Positions 59,741 to 64,000 of a stretch of 64,000 nucleotides of DNA are shown piece after piece; the first letter of the stretch is position 1, and the number at the start of each line of letters is the position of its first letter. The position numbers and the translations under genes are program-made. The notes under the pieces were generated by a model. It ran no database searches. It saw nothing but the letters and a program-made list of their open reading frames with translations, and was not told where the DNA came from. The stretch comes from Ampelomyces quisqualis (lineage: Eukaryota > Ascomycota > Dothideomycetes > Pleosporales > Phaeosphaeriaceae), in assembly GCA_018398575.1 (NCBI GenBank), contig JAGTXZ010000011.1, positions 2,888,719 through 2,952,718 on the forward strand, in the 5' to 3' direction.

Positions 59741-61490
59741 AATACTATGCACCTAGTTAGGTAGCAGTATTAAGCTTATCTAGAAAAGGCTAGGCATAGT
59801 AGAATTACTCTAGATAAATAGTTTAACAAATAGTAAGTAATCTACAGTAAGGCTTAAGCGTTCTAAGTTATAGAGGTAGAAAGACAGCTTACTCTTACTA
59901 ACTTTCTTAATACTCTATCTATTAAGATTGCTTTAGATTAGGCTTAATTAATGCGTTAGGATATTATTAAAGACGCAGCCCTTAGTTAGCCTATTATAAC
60001 TATATATAATCTAGCTAAGATCTTTACTCTAATACTTTAGGAGCAAGCAGTCTTAGTTACTAAAGAAAAATCCTATTTAGCCTTTACTACTCTTAGGAAT
60101 ATCAAAAACTTAGAAAACTCTAATCTAAGGAATAAAGGTAAAGACAATTCTAAGCTAAAATCTTACCTCTACAAGAATAATAAGAAGCATAAATAGGACC
60201 TAATAGATTATCTTTAACTAAAGACTATAATTACTAGATTAGCCCTACTAGAAAAAGTACTAATTAAGATTTCTAATTTTAACTAAAAGAAGGTCCTTAA
60301 GCAGCTTAATACCTCTAAGTAGGCCTTACTTAATAATAAGATTAAGAAGGCTAGTTAGACGCTACCTATTGCAGCTAACTAGTTAACTTCTAAAACTAAG
60401 GCAGTAATATACCTAGGAGATGTTATAGCAGTATTAATTAACTAAACTACTCTTAATTAAAAACCTAATGTTACTAATCTAGACTTTAGAGTATACATAA
60501 CTATATTTATAACCTATCTACTTTTAAGAAGTACTATTTATAATACGGCTAGTATAGTATACCTTATTAATAATTAGTTACTCCTTATTCTAGGAATGTA
60601 TAGTTCTACCTACTCTAAAGAAAGAGTTAAGGCTAGAATACAGTTACTTTCTGTAACTAGGTATAGTAATTAAGTAATTAAGAATGTTCTACACAGTCTA
60701 GAAGGCCTATATATAAGGAACCTAAAGCTTAAAAAGGTTAAAGTTATTAATAGCTTTTATATAAACATTATATCTATAGTACTACTTAAGTAGGTAGGTA
60801 TATAGTATAGTAGATTAGACAGCACTTTTTAGTCTAGATTATATAAGTAGAACGTTATTATACACAAGCTCTATAAGGCTTATAACCTCTTGTTTATTAA
60901 ATATAACTAAGTTACACGCTATATTCTATAACTACTAATCCTATATACTTTATATTAATCTAACATTAATTACTTAAGAGATAATAATAAGAATCTATAG
61001 CACAAAAGATTAGGCTACCTAGGCTAGTAAGCACTCTAGTCTCTTGCCTAGTTAGCCTAAAACGTTAAGTTAAATAGGACTAAAAGAATTAATTATTAGA
61101 ACTGCTTAGTTACCTATACAGCTTAAGTAGTCTTATAGCAGCTAAGAGAAAGATTACTATAACTATTCTATTAAGTCTCTTAGGATCTATTTAATATACT
61201 AACTAAAATACTTTATAAAGAATAGTCTTTGATTATTAAGAAAGACTACTTAGGTAAGCTTTTTAACTACAACCTTTATAACAAGATATTAATTAAGATT
61301 ATAAGAGTAATTTACTAATTTATAGCCTAGGTTAGAAACAAATTTAATCTAAAGATTGTAGAAATCTATTAGGATAATAATACTGCAACTCTGCCTTAGA
61401 GAAGGCGTTTATAGTATAAGAAGTAGGCAGATTAAGAAGAGATTAAAATACTACGCCTACTGTACGTAGTACAGCCCGTTCCAGCTTAAA
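59740..61490 (+). pseudogene. Ty1/copia gag-pol relic, truncated
   Basis: One plus-strand frame stays protein-like with TAG/TAA stops over about 1.7 kb. It reads as gag (about 59750-60200), then a linker with ERVKARIQLLSVTRYS. Next comes a GAG-pre-integrase pattern (QHKRLGYLG near 61003-61030, YQNC near 61095) and the start of the integrase core (DLFNILTKILYKE, FNYNLYNKIL, QDNNTATLP near 61375). The order gag-preintegrase-integrase marks Ty1/copia. Reverse transcriptase and RNase H are missing; the relic stops near the minisatellite at 61553. RIP-inactivated. Confidence 0.6.
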
Positions 61491-61552
61491 AATAGATTAT
61501 TTCTAGTTAGTGCGTTGTAGCTAAACCCAAAATAGACTGTTGCGTACAACTA

Positions 61553-62413
61553 GGAAATAGATTTTAGCTATTATAGTAGGAAATAGATTTTAGCTGTTAC
61601 AGTAGAAAATAGATTTTAGCTATTATAGTAGGAAATAGACTTTGGTTGTTGTAGTAGGAAATGGATTTTAGCTATTATAGCAGGAAATAAATTTTGGCTA
61701 TTGCAGTAGAAAATAGATTTTAGCTGTTATAGTAGGAAATAGACTTTGGTTATTACAGCAGGAAATGGATTTTAGCTATTATAGTAGAAAATGGATTTTG
61801 GCTGTTGCAGTAGAAAATAGACTTTGGCTATTATAGCAGAAAATAGATTTTAGCTATTATAGTAGAAAATAGATTTTAGCTGTTGCAGCAGGAAATAGAT
61901 TTTAGCTGTTATAGCAGAAAATAGATTTTGGCTATTATAGTAGAAAATAGACTTTGGTTATTATAGTAGGAAATAGACTTTAGATGTTACAGCAGAAAAT
62001 AGATTTTAGCTATTATAGCAGAAAATAGATTTTGCCTGTTATAGTAGAAAATAGATTTTGGCTGTTGCAGCAGGAAATAGATTTTAGCTGTTATAGCAGG
62101 AAATAGACTTTAGCTGTTATAGTAGAAAATAGATCTAGCTGTTATAGCAGGAAATAGATCTAGCTATTGCAGCAGGAAATAGACTTTGGCTATTATAGTA
62201 GGAAATAGATTTTAGCTATTATAGTAGGAAATAGATTTTGGCTATTATAGCAGAAAATAGACTTTAGCTATTATAGTAGGAAATAGACTTTAGCTGTTAC
62301 AGTAGAAAATAGATTTTGGCTATTATAGTAGAAAATAGACTTTGGCTATTATAGCAGGAAATAGATTTTGGCTGTTATAGTAGAAAATAGACTTTAGCTA
62401 TTACTATAGAAAA
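61553..62413. repeat. 26-bp minisatellite, about 33 units
   Basis: The tandem unit begins GGAAATAGATTT and ends TTATAGTA. Units vary almost only at transition positions (T/C and A/G), for example TAGTA against CAGCA. Two units near 62130-62165 are about 2 bp shorter. The period is not a multiple of three, so coding is unlikely. It lies about 1.5 kb from the telomere repeats. Confidence 0.85.
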
Positions 62414-63640
62414 CAGCACTACCTTAAGGTGTATATACTAACTATTTTGCATTATCTTGCAATGTCTCTAGTTAGCCTACGCGCTCTAACTATAATATTA
62501 ATATAGAGTTACCTTTCAAATCTACGTTACCTGTAGTCTTTCCTACCTAGCTACTTATAGGGGTTATTACTGCTAGCAACAGCTAATGTTGCCTCTATCC
62601 AAACACTCCCTCTCTCTAGCATCTACCTGTTGTACCTACTTTAACACCCCTTGATGTACCTATAATACTTTACTCTTTAGACAAAGAATTCTCTAACTCT
62701 TTTTTATTACTCCCTAATATAATTCTCTCTATTTGTGTATTTAGGACTCCTAAACTCTAGACTCTTCTACTCTAAGATTTGCTATCTAATACATTTACTT
62801 TACTACTATAGTTAGCTATGTAATAACCCTTGCTATAGAGACTTACTCTTTAAACAAAGCTAACAAGCGCAACGTATAAAACTTGTCTAGTTACTTTAGA
62901 AAGAGAAACTCTAATAGAGGCTTACTTTTATCTATATAAGCTAAGAAGAGTAGCTCTATCTTAGCTACAATTATAGGTATATTCTTATTACACTCTATTA
63001 CTATTTCTATCTACTAACGTACACGCGTTTGTGTTAATATTTGTTTAATCTACGCATTTATAATTAAACTCTTTAGTAGTAAACTAAAGATCCTAACGCT
63101 TTCTGCAAGCACTTTAATAATATTCTATTATTTTCTCTAATCTAACAACTGCCTAAAACACAGCCAAAGATTAGTATTTTATTTCTTTGTTAGTAGATTA
63201 CTATTATTGTCCTTATATGCGCATTAGAACAAATGCTTCTTTACTAGAGTATTATAATATTATCCTCTTACTCTAGTGCCTATATTAAGCTTTTATATTT
63301 CTCTTTCTAGCGTTATATATTCTTTATATAGCGCATTTAGTTTCTATTACTACCTTATTTTATCTGCAATACTGTTTACTCTTAATTTCTCTGCCTCTAC
63401 TACCTTATACTTCTATCTCTTGCGTTGCAAAAGCGTTAGACTCTGCTTATCTATAGTATTGCAATTCTAGTACTAGGATAGAACTATCTAGGAACTTAAA
63501 CTACCTCTTATAAGTAATATATTGTTATTATACGCTTATATAGCTAGTGCACTTCTTACTACTGCTACCTAATAGAATAACTTGCGTCTTCTACTACGTT
63601 AATATTTCTAAATTCTTAAGACATCCTGCTAATCCTAGAA
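62414..63640. other. AT-rich subtelomeric DNA, no gene seen
   Basis: This is RIP-type sequence with short frames only. An open frame at 63276-63470 is low-complexity Ser/Tyr/Leu and not convincing. Confidence 0.45.
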
Positions 63641-63890
63641 TACGTTAGGAAAATTTAAGATTAATCTAATCAGCCTAATCGCCGCGACCCGCAGCGGCCC
63701 AACAGCGATACTGTCTACCAGACAATTTGCCAAAGTCGCCCTACTTACTTCTGGTCGCTAGCAAGTTGCTAGCAAGTCGCTAGCGACCCAACAGTGTTGC
63801 TAGTGTCGCTAGTGTCGCCAGTGTCGCTAATGTCGCCAATTTTACTCACGTGACTGTATTGCTGTATTTTCATGATTACGTAAGTAACCT
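63641..63890 (+). mobile_element. Truncated arm of the foldback element at the chromosome end
   Basis: From TACGTTAGG (63641) to TAAGTAACCT (63890) the sequence matches the left arm of the element at 12788-13026, with indels in the GTCGCTAG-type repeat part. After AACCT the intact copy continues AAAAATAC, but here telomere repeats begin. Only this first part of one arm is present. Confidence 0.85.
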
Positions 63891-64000
63891 TAGGGTTAGG
63901 GTTAGGTTAGGGTTAGGGTTAGGGTTAGGGTTAGGGTTAGGGTTAGGGTTAGGGTTAGGGTTAGGGTTAGGGTTAGGGTTAGGGTTAGGGTTAGGGTTTA
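63890..64000 (+). repeat. Telomere, TTAGGG repeats
   Basis: About 18 TTAGGG units run to the end of the window, with one TTAGG variant near 63902. The G-rich strand points to the right, so this is the right chromosome end. No distal sequence follows. Confidence 0.95.

Noticed and set aside
61553..62413. CRISPR array
   Set aside because: Units are directly tandem with no unique spacers, and the host is a fungus.
63276..63470. 64-codon open frame near the telomere
   Set aside because: It is low-complexity Ser/Tyr/Leu coding from AT-rich DNA with no start context or family.

Overview
The window is the right end of a chromosome of a filamentous ascomycete. Evidence: short GT-AG introns (about 48-100 nt), fungal gene families (dipeptidyl-peptidase V, PTR2 transporter, NRPS, MIO-type ammonia-lyase), a terminal TTAGGG telomere, and repeats mutated in the way repeat-induced point mutation (RIP) does it (C:G to T:A transitions, CAG/CAA/TGG codons turned into TAG/TAA). 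A Dothideomycete or similar Pezizomycotina host is an inference; no species is claimed.

Layout. 1-1008: the broken 3' part of an unrecognised multi-exon gene. 1267-22396: one RIP-degraded hAT-type transposon with an 8-bp target duplication. It carries three nested insertions: a 6.8-kb Ty3/gypsy element (1683-8493), a 1.7-kb foldback hairpin element (12788-14495) and a second Ty3 element (14502-21204). 23190-24590: an unmutated island with a gene for a small secreted six-cysteine protein. 24592-29541: a RIP-degraded DNA transposon with 50-bp terminal inverted repeats, a 5-bp target duplication and an integrase-like (rve/DDE) relic. 30079-46881: a normal-composition gene island with an F-box-like cysteine-rich protein, secreted dipeptidyl-peptidase V, a PTR2/POT peptide transporter, an ankyrin-repeat protein and an aldehyde dehydrogenase, plus a small hAT-like MITE (41939-42502). 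47698-48336: a RIP-inactivated pseudogene. 48393-54332 (minus) and 55498-57790 (plus): a two-module NRPS and an aromatic amino-acid ammonia-lyase/aminomutase-type gene, divergently arranged. 57791-63640: AT-rich DNA with a Ty1/copia relic and a 26-bp minisatellite. 63641-64000: one arm fragment of the same foldback element, running directly into telomere repeats.

How the genes may work together. The NRPS and the MIO enzyme share a 1.17-kb divergent promoter region about 6-9 kb from the telomere, the usual setting of a subtelomeric secondary-metabolite cluster. The first adenylation domain has Ile where the alpha-amino-binding Asp (GrsA D235) normally sits. The neighbouring enzyme family turns Phe/Tyr into cinnamate/coumarate or beta-amino acids, which lack an alpha-amino group. 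I infer that the lyase/mutase may supply the starter unit of the NRPS. The aldehyde dehydrogenase may belong to the cluster; the peptide transporter and peptidase are probably ordinary nutritional genes. All functions are read from sequence motifs by eye; exon boundaries were fitted by hand to reading frame and splice signals.
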